Positions 12,198-20,349 of a stretch of DNA of 64,000 nucleotides are shown here, piece after piece (within the stretch, counting starts at the first letter, position 1; every line of letters starts with the position of its first letter). The stretch is taken from the NCBI RefSeq assembly GCF_002847015.1, contig NZ_CP025085.1, positions 930,001 to 994,000 of the forward strand, given 5' to 3'. This DNA comes from Prodigiosinella confusarubida (GTDB lineage: Bacteria > Pseudomonadota > Gammaproteobacteria > Enterobacterales > Enterobacteriaceae). The notes beneath the pieces are model-generated. The model was given only the letters and a program-made list of their open reading frames with translations, was not told the DNA's origin and did no database searches. Made by a program: the position numbers and the translations under genes.

Positions 12198-12332
12198 ATG
12201 CTCATTCTGGAGCCGCTGGCAACGCGGGAACTGACACTGGATACGCCGAAAAATCCCTATACTGCTATGTTGGTGGATGCCAGTCGGCAGTATAGCCGTG
12301 ACCTGGCTATTCGCTCGGAACAAATGGGATAG
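12198..12332 (+). pseudogene. Remnant resembling the C-terminus of an oligopeptide-type ABC ATPase
   Basis: A 44-codon open stretch encodes LDTPKNPYTAMLVDA followed by a charged tail. TP-x-x-PYT is the signature just after the ATPase core of Opp/Dpp-type transporter subunits. No Walker motifs are present, so only a tail survives. It may be the scar of a transporter once paired with the upstream sugar-acid enzyme. The rest of the 407-bp gap up to ppiA (12146-12552) shows no other gene or site. Confidence 0.35.
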
Positions 12333-12552
12333 TTCCTGGTGGTCAGCCAAACATGACTTCTGGCTGACTGGTGAGATTCTCCTTCCGGCCCTTTTTTTAT
12401 GTTGAGACGGACTAAACGCACAGATGATCGCGCCTTTTTCTATCATTTAGATCTCGATACTGCGTAAAAAAAGGTAAATGGGTAGCGCTGGAGCATAGGG
12501 CTATTTACAATCATTACGCTTTCAGTGCTTGGTTCTCAAAAAGGAATTATTC

Positions 12553-13131
12553 ATGTCAAAACGTATACTGGCAGCGGTCGCAACGGTTCTTTCTTTAACC
12601 GCATTTTCGCCCGCGTTTGCTGCAACCTCTACTTCTACTTATGTGCTGCTTACTACGTCAGCCGGGAACATTGAATTGGCGCTGGACAATCAAAAAGCAC
12701 CAGTATCTGTGAAAAACTTCGTGAATTACGTAAATAGCGGATTCTATAACGGCACAACGTTCCACCGTGTTATCCCTGGCTTTATGATTCAAGGCGGGGG
12801 ATTTGACAGCAATATGAAACCGAAGGCGGTTAATCCGGCGATTAAAAACGAAGCGGATAACGGTTTGCGCAACGTGCGGGGTACGATCGCTATGGCGCGC
12901 ACTGCTGAGAAAGACAGTGCCACCAGCCAGTTCTTTATCAATGTTGCAGATAACGCTTTTCTGGATCATGGTCAGCGCGATTTCGGTTATGCAGTATTTG
13001 GCAAGGTAGTAAAAGGGATGGATGTGGCGGATAAGATTTCTCAGATGCAAACCGAAAATGTCGGTCCTTATCAGAATGTTCCCATCAAGCCGATTGTCAT
13101 TCAGTCGGCAAAAGTTTTAAAAAATAAGTAA
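12553..13131 (+). CDS. ppiA: Periplasmic peptidyl-prolyl cis-trans isomerase A (cyclophilin)
   Basis: Cyclophilin that catalyses proline isomerisation during folding of exported proteins. The ATG at 12553 follows AAAGGAA (12540-12546) and gives 192 residues starting with a classical signal peptide, [18 protein letters not shown], with cleavage after SPAFA. The mature part contains cyclophilin core motifs [15 protein letters not shown] and [13 protein letters not shown]. In E. coli ppiA lies near fic and pabA. Here pel genes and an island separate it from pabA. A stem-loop with a TTCG tetraloop follows. Confidence 0.95.
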   Translation: MSKRILAAVATVLSLTAFSPAFAATSTSTYVLLTTSAGNIELALDNQKAPVSVKNFVNYVNSGFYNGTTFHRVIPGFMIQGGGFDSNMKPKAVNPAIKNEADNGLRNVRGTIAMARTAEKDSATSQFFINVADNAFLDHGQRDFGYAVFGKVVKGMDVADKISQMQTENVGPYQNVPIKPIVIQSAKVLKNK

Positions 13132-13143
13132 TGAGTGATTCTG

Positions 13144-13163
13144 GCAGGAAGTTCGCTTCCTGC
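13144..13163 (+). terminator. Terminator-like stem-loop after ppiA
   Basis: GCAGGAAG (13144-13151), the stable loop TTCG, then CTTCCTGC (13156-13163). The 8-bp stem is perfect. The following bases are only modestly T-rich. It lies between convergent ppiA and the GGDEF gene, so it may serve both strands. Confidence 0.55.
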
Positions 13164-13167
13164 TTGG

Positions 13168-14739
13168 TCAGGGCAGTGTGGCAATATTTAATTTTTGATC
13201 TTCAATCAGCATATGCTGGGCGATGACCTCGTAAACGATATAGTGGAATAGTTCTATGCTGCCGATCTGCCCTTGTTGACAGCACGCTATCATCTCGTCA
13301 ACTTGTGCAAGCAGCTTATTGTGTATAACGGTGTGTGATGCTGCCATCGGATGATGTTTGTCCCACAGAAACGACTCCTCATCCTGCATGTGTCGCCTAA
13401 TGTCATCAGCTAGTCTGCCAGCATACTCAATCAATACCTCTGACGAGGATTTTTGTAAAATCAGTTGCAGGAAATCATTAGCCTTATCAAAAAGTAAACG
13501 GTGCTGCATGTCTATTTCCGCGTAACCCGTTTCGTAGGTGCTGCGCCAGGTCAGTGTAACCAGATGAGCGTCTTGCCTGTTTATATCGTTCTCTTCTGCC
13601 GTTTCAAGGGTTTCCAGCTCCACTCGGTTTCGTCCATTGGCTTTTGCCCGGTAAAGTGCTGCATCAGCCCGCCCAAGCCAATCTGACCAGCTGTCTGTCG
13701 ATTTACCGATGGCGATGCCAATGCTGGCTGTTATCTGAATCGAGTTGGGGAATATCTGTGTTTCCAGCGAGGAAAGAATGCGTTCCGCTGTTTCTATGGC
13801 GCCAGCCAGTCCGGTGGATGGCAATATTGCCACGAACTCTTCACCTCCCCAGCGCCCCAGTACATCTGTTGTCCGCAACGATTGCCAGGCCGTATTCACA
13901 AAGCCGCATAGTATGGTATCTCCAGCCGCATGCCCGAATTTGTCATTGATCTTTTTAAAATTATCCAGGTCGATCATCAACAGGGATACCGGGTGCCCGT
14001 AACGTTCCAACCGAGCCATTTCCTGCTGGGCGATTTCCTGAATGCGGATGCGGTTCCAGCATCCGGTCAGATTATCTTGTCTCACCATCAGACTATTCAG
14101 ATGATCTGACCGATCTTTTGCCATCATCATCATCCCGTTGACCACAAACATCAGCGTAAGGATATTGGAAAAATTGAAGATAAAATGATGAAACGAGTTG
14201 CTGAGCAAACCATATTGTTGATTATTTTGAATGATGGTGGCTACCAGCCGTCCGACCAGCGCCAGTAGATTGATACCTAAACCTAACACCATCAGATTTC
14301 TTCCCCTTGAAGGCTGCGAGGCGTCTTGAGACATGAGGTAGTAGATAATAATTGCGCTTTGTATAAAAGAAACCGCGGCATTAATTAGCAGCCGTAAATA
14401 TATACTTTCTATAACCAGACTGAATGCTATCAGAATGAAAAGAATAGGTCCCCAGAGCACCCAAGATGGGACTTCACGTTTTTGAAAGCGGATGACGGAG
14501 AGTAAAAGCAGAGAATAACCCGTTGTCACGATGGTATTGGCGAGCACAATAGAAATAACATCAGGAACGTGGTGTCGAAGCAGCAACAAAGATAAGCCGC
14601 AGGCAAAAAAAATCATAGACCAGAAACAAATCTCAAGTCCTTGATCATTCTGGCTGTGAACAAACCAGCGGACGCAGATGGCGAGAATAAGACAGATGGC
14701 AATGAGCATCATAAACATAGTTGGGATATCAACTTTCAT
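13168..14739 (-). CDS. Membrane diguanylate cyclase with C-terminal hemerythrin domain
   Basis: A 523-residue protein. Residues 1-205 form about seven hydrophobic segments. Residues about 220-375 are a GGDEF domain with an intact GGEEF at 298-302. An RxxD inhibitory site (R289-D292) lies five residues before it, as in feedback-controlled cyclases. Residues about 395-520 are a bacteriohemerythrin: H413, H450-x3-E454, H469-x3-H473 and H509-x4-D514 match the diiron ligand pattern. It should therefore make cyclic di-GMP in response to oxygen, NO or redox state. It lies next to the pectate lyase cluster but has its own strand exit. No specific gene name is assigned. Confidence 0.88.
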   Translation of the reverse strand: MKVDIPTMFMMLIAICLILAICVRWFVHSQNDQGLEICFWSMIFFACGLSLLLLRHHVPDVISIVLANTIVTTGYSLLLLSVIRFQKREVPSWVLWGPILFILIAFSLVIESIYLRLLINAAVSFIQSAIIIYYLMSQDASQPSRGRNLMVLGLGINLLALVGRLVATIIQNNQQYGLLSNSFHHFIFNFSNILTLMFVVNGMMMMAKDRSDHLNSLMVRQDNLTGCWNRIRIQEIAQQEMARLERYGHPVSLLMIDLDNFKKINDKFGHAAGDTILCGFVNTAWQSLRTTDVLGRWGGEEFVAILPSTGLAGAIETAERILSSLETQIFPNSIQITASIGIAIGKSTDSWSDWLGRADAALYRAKANGRNRVELETLETAEENDINRQDAHLVTLTWRSTYETGYAEIDMQHRLLFDKANDFLQLILQKSSSEVLIEYAGRLADDIRRHMQDEESFLWDKHHPMAASHTVIHNKLLAQVDEMIACCQQGQIGSIELFHYIVYEVIAQHMLIEDQKLNIATLP

Positions 14740-15330
14740 CCGTCACCTCAAAGTGAAAATCAAAAAATACTGTTATTAACCTGCGCACGTTATGAAATAT
14801 TGGGATGGTGCGCTCATCGGTAATTATGCTGAATGTCCCGTCACATCAAGGGATGCTGGTTATGCTCTGAAATTCATCGTGATGCCGTTATCGACTGAAA
14901 GATCTGGCACCAGAACAGAGACAGCAGATCGTGTCGCCTTTGATCAAACTCGGCAACATAAGTGTGTGGTTGGTATTAGACCCGTTGTTTGTGTCTGTTA
15001 AACCATATGATGTGATTCAGGCTAACGTTTTTATCGGCATATATTGGCATGTCTGTACTGTTTGCCAATAGCTTAATGTCAATATCTGGTGTAAAAGATG
15101 CGAACTGGCTGAAGATGTAAGGTTATTACAGCAAAGATGCATATCGGGTGTTTGCGTGATATTGGCGGAGCGCTGGCATGATGCATCTGATTGGCAATAT
15201 TGTTTTTAAGCCTCAGATATCCGGGCATACTGCACCGAGAGGGCACTTTCCCTGATAGCTGAACATTGCCAGCCTCAGGGGAAACCATGAATGGTTCCCC
15301 CGGGTTGTGTTCAGGTATGGCGAATAGGCA
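14740..15330. other. Intergenic region between the GGDEF gene and pelZ
   Basis: About 590 bp with only short, uncompelling open frames. The single clear structure is a bulged stem-loop at 15278-15300 (GGGGAAACCAT against ATGGTTCCCC) just beyond the pelZ stop. It could end pelZ transcription although no U-run follows. Nothing else was recognised. Confidence 0.45.
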
Positions 15331-16593
15331 TTATTCCAGTGCTTTTGCCATGGTTTGCAGCCATTCGTCAACATTACTGGATGGTACTGTCAGTGTGTGC
15401 TTGGTCGCAGTTGCCGTGGGATAGCCGCCGACATCATCCTGACTGTCGATAAAAGAACCCGTGCGATTCTGGAAGTTACTGATAATGCGTTTATCTACCG
15501 CATCGCGATCCAGTGGACGAGCCCCCACCTTTTGCATGACCTGGTTGACTACGGAACCGGAACGGATGGCGGTCAGACCAGTAGGCCAGACCGGCGCGGA
15601 TTTCAGCAGGCTGATGCCAGTGCCAGAGGTCTGGGCCACAGCGTTCCCCGCAGTATCATAAGCCAGGTTATCGCTCATCCAGACATTACCTCCTGTGGTA
15701 TTGCTGCCGACCAATGACAGATCGGATTGGGTGTTTTTACCGTGATACATCACGTTACCTACGATGGCGACTTTTGGCTTATCGGGCAGAGTACGTCCTT
15801 CCCACTCACTTTGTATCGCACCCATCCGAATGGCCCATTTGCCGGGATTATAGATCAGGTTATTGACGATAACGCCAGTGGCGTTGCCCTTAAACCAGGG
15901 ATTGCGTTCGTTATTCTGGGCATAGAGGTTGCCGATAATGGCGGCATTGGTCACGTTATCATGAACCAGTGTTCCCATGGAGTGGATGCCCTTGGAATGG
16001 CTGGAATCATAAAGGCCTTCGGCGATGATATTGTTTGAAAAGGTAACATTATGGGCCGTACCTGACTGGCCATCGTAACGGGGGCCGGAAACTGACAGGT
16101 TTTCGTCAGTCCCCCAGGCGAAACTGCAATGATCGACCACGACGTTATAGGCGCTGGGGCCATAAAGAGAGACGTCTTTTTCAAAACCGCTCTTCTTGGC
16201 GTGGCCTGCGTCACCAATGCGGAAGCGGACGTGTTGCATCAGTACATCGTGCGTTGAAATGGACATACCGCCGCGGATCAGCGTAATGCCTGGTGATGGC
16301 GCGGTCTGACCGGCAATCGTCACAAAAGGTTCTGTTAGTTTCAGGTCATGTTCATCCAGATCAATGATTCCACCGACTTCGAAAACAATAATACGCGCGC
16401 CTTTTGTGGCCAGTGCTGTACGCAGTGAGCCCGTGCCGGTGGAGGCGAGGGTGGTGACACGGATAATTTTGCCGCCGCTGCCAGCCACGGTATCGGTACC
16501 AAATCCTTTTAAGTCAGGCGCTGCGGTTGTTGCAGCGTTAGCCGACAACACGCAGGCGCCAAATAATACAGCAAATAAAAGATCACATTTCAT
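15331..16593 (-). CDS. pelZ: Secreted pectate lyase PelZ
   Basis: A 420-residue exported protein with signal peptide MKCDLLFAVLFGACVLSANA. GGAG lies 9 bases before the ATG. The mature chain has the parallel beta-helix pattern of pectate lyases (GITLIRGGMSISTHDVLMQH, VVVDHCSFAWGTDENLSV). The length and the position directly downstream of pelC on the same strand agree with Dickeya pelZ, a minor secreted pectate lyase of the pelB-pelC-pelZ cluster. It is 167 bp from pelC, with an intrinsic terminator in between, so it depends on read-through or a weak promoter of its own. Confidence 0.9.
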   Translation of the reverse strand: MKCDLLFAVLFGACVLSANAATTAAPDLKGFGTDTVAGSGGKIIRVTTLASTGTGSLRTALATKGARIIVFEVGGIIDLDEHDLKLTEPFVTIAGQTAPSPGITLIRGGMSISTHDVLMQHVRFRIGDAGHAKKSGFEKDVSLYGPSAYNVVVDHCSFAWGTDENLSVSGPRYDGQSGTAHNVTFSNNIIAEGLYDSSHSKGIHSMGTLVHDNVTNAAIIGNLYAQNNERNPWFKGNATGVIVNNLIYNPGKWAIRMGAIQSEWEGRTLPDKPKVAIVGNVMYHGKNTQSDLSLVGSNTTGGNVWMSDNLAYDTAGNAVAQTSGTGISLLKSAPVWPTGLTAIRSGSVVNQVMQKVGARPLDRDAVDKRIISNFQNRTGSFIDSQDDVGGYPTATATKHTLTVPSSNVDEWLQTMAKALE

Positions 16594-16625
16594 CGCTGTT
16601 TACTCCAGGGTAGTGTTTTTTTCAT

Positions 16626-16655
16626 AAAAAATGAGCGAGCTGACATCGCTCGCTC
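16626..16655 (-). terminator. Intrinsic terminator of pelC
   Basis: On the minus strand GAGCGAGC and GCTCGCTC form a perfect 8-bp stem around a 7-base loop (GATGTCA), followed by ATTTTTT. This is a textbook intrinsic terminator about 105 bp after the pelC stop. A homologous but decayed copy follows pelB at 18275-18297. Confidence 0.85.
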
Positions 16656-16760
16656 AGGTCGCATCTGTTCGTTATCTGCCCGGATAAAAGCGTCGTACTC
16701 ACAGCATCAGTTGTGCAATGTTCTCTGCCGCCATGAGATCAATTCCGGGCTGGGGACGAT

Positions 16761-17894
16761 TTAGTTACAGGCTGAACTGGTCAAGGTTGCCAGGTTCTTA
16801 CTGACACCGGCATAGTTAGCCAGTTTGTTTTTCACGCACTGGGCGCTGACCGGGCTATAGCTGTAAGGAATGCTGGATGGGTAGGCCTCCGTGGTAGTCC
16901 AGTCGTCCGCATTTACATAAGCTTTGGTATCGGCAGTCCAGGTAATGTTGTAGGTAGTGAAGTCGGCAGGTTTGGTAATGTTGTTGTTACGTAGATCCCA
17001 CTTACCGAAATTGGAGCCATCATAACGGGACGTTACCGGGTTCACTGCATTTTCAAACCAGTTGCTTTCGATCAGCGCATTACCATTTTGACGCACGTTC
17101 AGACCCGAACTGGTAATGCCGGTGTACAGGTTGTTATAGGCATGTACCAGGCCACCACGTTGCAGTGGCAAACGTGCATTCACATCGCTGTAAATATTGT
17201 GGTGATAGGTGATGCTACGGCCGGTATCGCTGGAACTGGAGCCATCAAGACCGACTTTCTTGATACCATGAATATAATTATAGGAAACGGTGACATAAGT
17301 AGACGCTTTCTTGATATCTACCGCGGATTCAAACGTGGTGTCTCCATCAGGCGTGCCGTCACATTCATGGTTTTGAGCGAAAATTTCATTGTGATCAATC
17401 CAGACATTGGGTGAGGCATCCACGCGGATCGCATCACCATCACTGGCTCCGCCCGGCATATAGCCCATACGCATGTTCTGTACCACCACGTCAGAAGATT
17501 TGACGATCCAAATCCCGAAGTTGGCAGAAGAACCATTGGCACCAATGATGGTCAGACCCTTGGTGAAATTCTTGACTTCTACACCGCGGGCATCTTTGCT
17601 CCACTGACCGCAGATATTGGCGGCAGCAGCATTGATCAGCGAGTCTTCGTTACCGGTGTAGGTGATGATCAGCGGATAGGCACCGGTTGAGACTTTCTTG
17701 CCAGCGGAGTCGTATCGGGCGGCAGCAATGATATCGATAATATCTTGCATGGATGCTGCCGTTTTACTGACTGCACCGGTAACGTTACCGCCAGCGGTGG
17801 TGGCATAACCACCGGTTGCTGTACTTGCGGCAAAGACGGGTTGGCATAATGCTAACAACAGCCCCGCAGTTATAGGTTTCAGTAATGCTTTCAT
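16761..17894 (-). CDS. pelC: Secreted pectate lyase PelC (PL1 family)
   Basis: A 377-residue PL1 enzyme that cleaves polygalacturonate by beta-elimination with calcium, exported by Sec and then the type II (Out) system. The ATG at 17894 is chosen because the signal peptide MKALLKPITAGLLLALCQ begins there with AGGAA 8 bases upstream. An ATG 54 bases upstream adds a non-signal extension. PL1 signatures are present: WIDHNEIFAQNHECDG, VTVSYNYIHG and LPLQRGGLVHAYNNLYT with the catalytic arginine region. NICGQWSKD and VGLDGSSSSDTG resemble PelC rather than PelB. KdgR and CRP boxes lie upstream at 18049 and 18095. Confidence 0.93.
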   Translation of the reverse strand: MKALLKPITAGLLLALCQPVFAASTATGGYATTAGGNVTGAVSKTAASMQDIIDIIAAARYDSAGKKVSTGAYPLIITYTGNEDSLINAAAANICGQWSKDARGVEVKNFTKGLTIIGANGSSANFGIWIVKSSDVVVQNMRMGYMPGGASDGDAIRVDASPNVWIDHNEIFAQNHECDGTPDGDTTFESAVDIKKASTYVTVSYNYIHGIKKVGLDGSSSSDTGRSITYHHNIYSDVNARLPLQRGGLVHAYNNLYTGITSSGLNVRQNGNALIESNWFENAVNPVTSRYDGSNFGKWDLRNNNITKPADFTTYNITWTADTKAYVNADDWTTTEAYPSSIPYSYSPVSAQCVKNKLANYAGVSKNLATLTSSACN

Positions 17895-18048
17895 GAGTAG
17901 TGTTCCTATTTTTTCCAAAGGTATTTTCGGGCATTTATCGTTCCACATGCCCTTGAGGTAGGTTGTTTCGGCACGAAATAGGTAAGTAGAACCGAAGCAT
18001 GCTGATCAACCACACACAGTTTTAGCTTAAAAAAGGAACAATTCAATA

Positions 18049-18067
18049 ATTAAAACGATGTTTCATT
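18049..18067 (-). promoter_or_regulatory. KdgR operator of pelC
   Basis: ATTAAAACGATGTTTCATT matches 18 of 19 positions of the KdgR consensus AATRAAAYRNYRTTTYATT. It lies about 155 bp upstream of the pelC ATG, near the expected promoter. KdgR repression of pel genes, relieved by 2-keto-3-deoxygluconate, is established in Dickeya. Confidence 0.85.
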
Positions 18068-18094
18068 ATGTGTTTTGGTATTAATTTTCAGAGA

Positions 18095-18110
18095 TTTGAT
18101 GGGCGTCACT
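18095..18110 (-). promoter_or_regulatory. Candidate CRP activator site of pelC
   Basis: TTTGA-N6-TCACT matches 8 of 10 consensus half-site bases. It lies about 44 bp upstream (in the pelC direction) of the KdgR box, an arrangement expected for a CRP-activated pel promoter. The identical site is repeated before pelB. Confidence 0.6.
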
Positions 18111-18274
18111 TTTATTGGTCGGATGTCTTAAATATCCAAGACGCTAATTGTAAAAATTAAGTTTAATTTAATAGTTACATTTTGGTCTTATCTGTACGGA
18201 TGGTCATAATTCTGGGTTGGTGTCAGGATGTCTTTACTGAAAAATCTGCGCTGATTCCTTTTTCTTTGGCAAAT

Positions 18275-18297
18275 GAGCGAGCTGACATCGCCCGCTC
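18275..18297 (-). terminator. Decayed terminator copy downstream of pelB
   Basis: Homologous to the pelC terminator, but one stem base has changed (GCCCGCTC for GCTCGCTC on the plus strand) and the U-run is broken: on the minus strand ATTTGCC follows where pelC has ATTTTTT. Termination should be weaker. The surrounding 130 bp are nearly identical to the sequence after pelC. Confidence 0.5.
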
Positions 18298-18402
18298 AGG
18301 TCGCATCTGTTCGTTATCTGCCCGGATAAAAGCGTCGTACTCACAGCATCAGTTGTGCAATGTTCTCTGCTGCCATGAGATCAATTCCGGGCGGGGAACG
18401 GT

Positions 18403-19539
18403 TTAGTTACAGGCTGAACTGGTCAAGGTTGCCAGGTTCTTACTGACGCCAGCATAGTTAGCCAGTTTGTTTTTTACGCACTGGGCACTGACCGGGCTGT
18501 AGCTGTAAGGAATACTGGACGGGTAAGCCCCGGTGGTGGTCCAGTTGTCTGCGTTTACATAAGGCTTGGTATCGGCAGTCCAGGTAATGTTGTAGGTAGT
18601 GAAGTCGGCAGGTTTGGTAATGTTGTTGTTACGCAGTTCCCACTTACCGAAATTGGAACCATCGTAACGGGAGGTCACCGGGTTCAACACATCTTCAAAC
18701 CAGTTGCTTTCGACTAATGCGTTCCCATTCTGGCGCACGTTCAGGCCAGAACTGGTGACATTGGTGTACAGGTTGTTGTAGGCATGAACCAGACCGCCAC
18801 GTTGTAGCGGCAGGCGGGAGGTGACATCGTTGTAAACATTGTGATGATAAGTGATGTTGCGCTCTGCCGTATCTGACGAGCTGAATCCTGCCAGACCCAC
18901 TTTCTTCACACCATGGATGTAGTTGTAAGACACGGTAACGTAGGTTGAGTCTTTTTTGATATCCACAGCCGATTCAAAGGTTGTATCGCCGTCTTTACTG
19001 CCATCACATTCATGATTGGCAGCAAACAGTTCGTTGTGGTCAATCCACACATTAGGGGATCTATCAATGCGGATCATATCGCCGTCACTGGCCCCGCCTG
19101 GCAGATAACCGATACGCATGTTCTGTACCACTACGTCGGAGGATTTTGTAATCCAGATCCCGAAGTTGGCGGAAGAACCATTGGCACCGATGATAGTGAT
19201 GCCTTTGGTGAACTCCTTGATTTCCACCCCACGGGCATCTTTTGCTGACTGGGCGCAAATGTTGGCGGCAGCGGCATTGATCAGCGAGTCCTCGTTACCG
19301 GTGTAAGTGATGATCAGCGGATAGGCACCGGTTTTGACTTTCTTGCCAGCGGAGTCGTATCGGGCGTCAGCAATGATATCGATAATATCTTGCATGGATG
19401 ATGCCGTTTTACTGACTGCACCGGTAACGTTACCGCCCGCGGTGGTGGCATAACCACCGGTTGCTGTACTTGCGGCAAAGACGGGTTGACATAATGCCAA
19501 CAACAGCCCCGCAGTTATAGGTTTCAGTAATGCTTTCAT
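18403..19539 (-). CDS. pelB: Secreted pectate lyase PelB (PL1 family)
   Basis: A 378-residue paralogue of PelC, first gene of the pelB-pelC-pelZ cluster. The start at 19539 begins the signal peptide MKALLKPITAGLLLALCQ. PL1 motifs WIDHNELFAANHECDG, VTVSYNYIHGVKKVG and LPLQRGGLVHAYNNLYT are intact. NICAQSAKD and VGLAGFSSSDTAERN distinguish it from PelC and fit PelB. Both ends of the protein are almost identical to PelC while the middle differs, which suggests gene conversion. The upstream 230 bp, with KdgR and CRP boxes, are nearly identical to those of pelC. It should be co-regulated with pelC. Confidence 0.92.
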   Translation of the reverse strand: MKALLKPITAGLLLALCQPVFAASTATGGYATTAGGNVTGAVSKTASSMQDIIDIIADARYDSAGKKVKTGAYPLIITYTGNEDSLINAAAANICAQSAKDARGVEIKEFTKGITIIGANGSSANFGIWITKSSDVVVQNMRIGYLPGGASDGDMIRIDRSPNVWIDHNELFAANHECDGSKDGDTTFESAVDIKKDSTYVTVSYNYIHGVKKVGLAGFSSSDTAERNITYHHNVYNDVTSRLPLQRGGLVHAYNNLYTNVTSSGLNVRQNGNALVESNWFEDVLNPVTSRYDGSNFGKWELRNNNITKPADFTTYNITWTADTKPYVNADNWTTTGAYPSSIPYSYSPVSAQCVKNKLANYAGVSKNLATLTSSACN

Positions 19540-19693
19540 GAATAGTGTTCCTGTTTTTTCCAAAGGTATTTTCGGGCATTTATCGTTCCACATGCCCTTG
19601 AGGTAGGTTGTTTCGACACGAAATAGGTAAGTAGAACCGAAGCATGCTGACCAACCACACTCAGTTTTAGCTTAAAAAAGGAACAATTCAATA

Positions 19694-19712
19694 ATTAAAA
19701 CAATGTTTCATT
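19694..19712 (-). promoter_or_regulatory. KdgR operator of pelB
   Basis: ATTAAAACAATGTTTCATT matches 18 of 19 consensus positions. It differs by one base from the pelC copy and is placed identically, about 155 bp before the start codon. Confidence 0.85.
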
Positions 19713-19739
19713 ATGTGTTTTGGTATTAATTTTCAGAGA

Positions 19740-19755
19740 TTTGATGGGCGTCACT
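19740..19755 (-). promoter_or_regulatory. Candidate CRP activator site of pelB
   Basis: TTTGA-N6-TCACT, identical to the site before pelC and at the same distance from the KdgR box. Upstream of it (19756-19828) the sequence is AT-rich and no longer matches the pelC flank. Confidence 0.6.
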
Positions 19756-19828
19756 TTTCTTGGTCGGATGTCTACGTGCTAAAGCATATTATTTCAATAA
19801 TTAATTATTTTTTAATAATATGTAGTGA

Positions 19829-20230
19829 CTATTTCATCTGTTGCATATTGTGATGCCGATTGGTTTGTCTGGATGGTTTTACCGGCGGGTGCCTGATGAT
19901 TTTCTCTTTTACCATGTTAAAAATAAACAGTGTGAATGCCAATATGTTTGAAACGGCTTCAACCAAACGCTGCCAGCCAGCCAGCCAGCCAGCCTGCTGC
20001 TCGTCGTTGAAGATGACGGGGGCATATTCATAGGCATTGGCGTAGGGAGAGATGGCTGTCGCCTCTGCGATAAGCAGTCCTCCCTGACTCGCACGTTGAC
20101 GATAATATTCAACCATCAGTTCGCCAGGAATGCCTCCTTGCACGGTTCTCATGCGTGTTGTGGGTACCATTACAACTCTACGCTCCAGACGCAATTTTCC
20201 TGCCGTCACGGGCGATAATAATGCTTTCAT
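19829..20230 (-). pseudogene. Truncated old-yellow-enzyme (NemA-like) reductase
   Basis: The 133-codon frame starts after GAGAGGG with a typical ene-reductase N-terminus: LLSPVTAGKLRLERRVVMVP, then GELMVEYYRQRASQGGLLIA and DEQQAGWLAGWQRLVEAV. Full-length family members have about 360 residues and carry the FMN and substrate histidine/asparagine motifs further on. Here homology stops near residue 93, and the rest is unrelated sequence ending at 19829. A (CCAG)5 tract inserts four residues (LAGW) within the conserved part. No function is expected. Confidence 0.75.
19973..19992. repeat. Tetranucleotide tract (CCAG)5
   Basis: Five perfect CCAG units inside the truncated ene-reductase. On the coding strand they add GW/LAG repeats relative to what the family shows. 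Such tracts are prone to slippage. Here it lies in a gene that is already truncated. Confidence 0.8.
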
Positions 20231-20349
20231 GATTTACCCTCTCAATAGACAGGTACCCTGAATAACGAGGGAGACCCTACTTAATAAATGTCCGATAATT
20301 TACAAAATCCTCATCGTCTGAAGATAAGCCAGACGATGACTGGAAACGC

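Noticed and set aside
17895-17948. N-terminal extension of pelC (and likewise pelB at 19540-19593)
   Set aside because: It would put 18 polar residues before a perfect signal peptide. The ribosome site fits the internal ATG.
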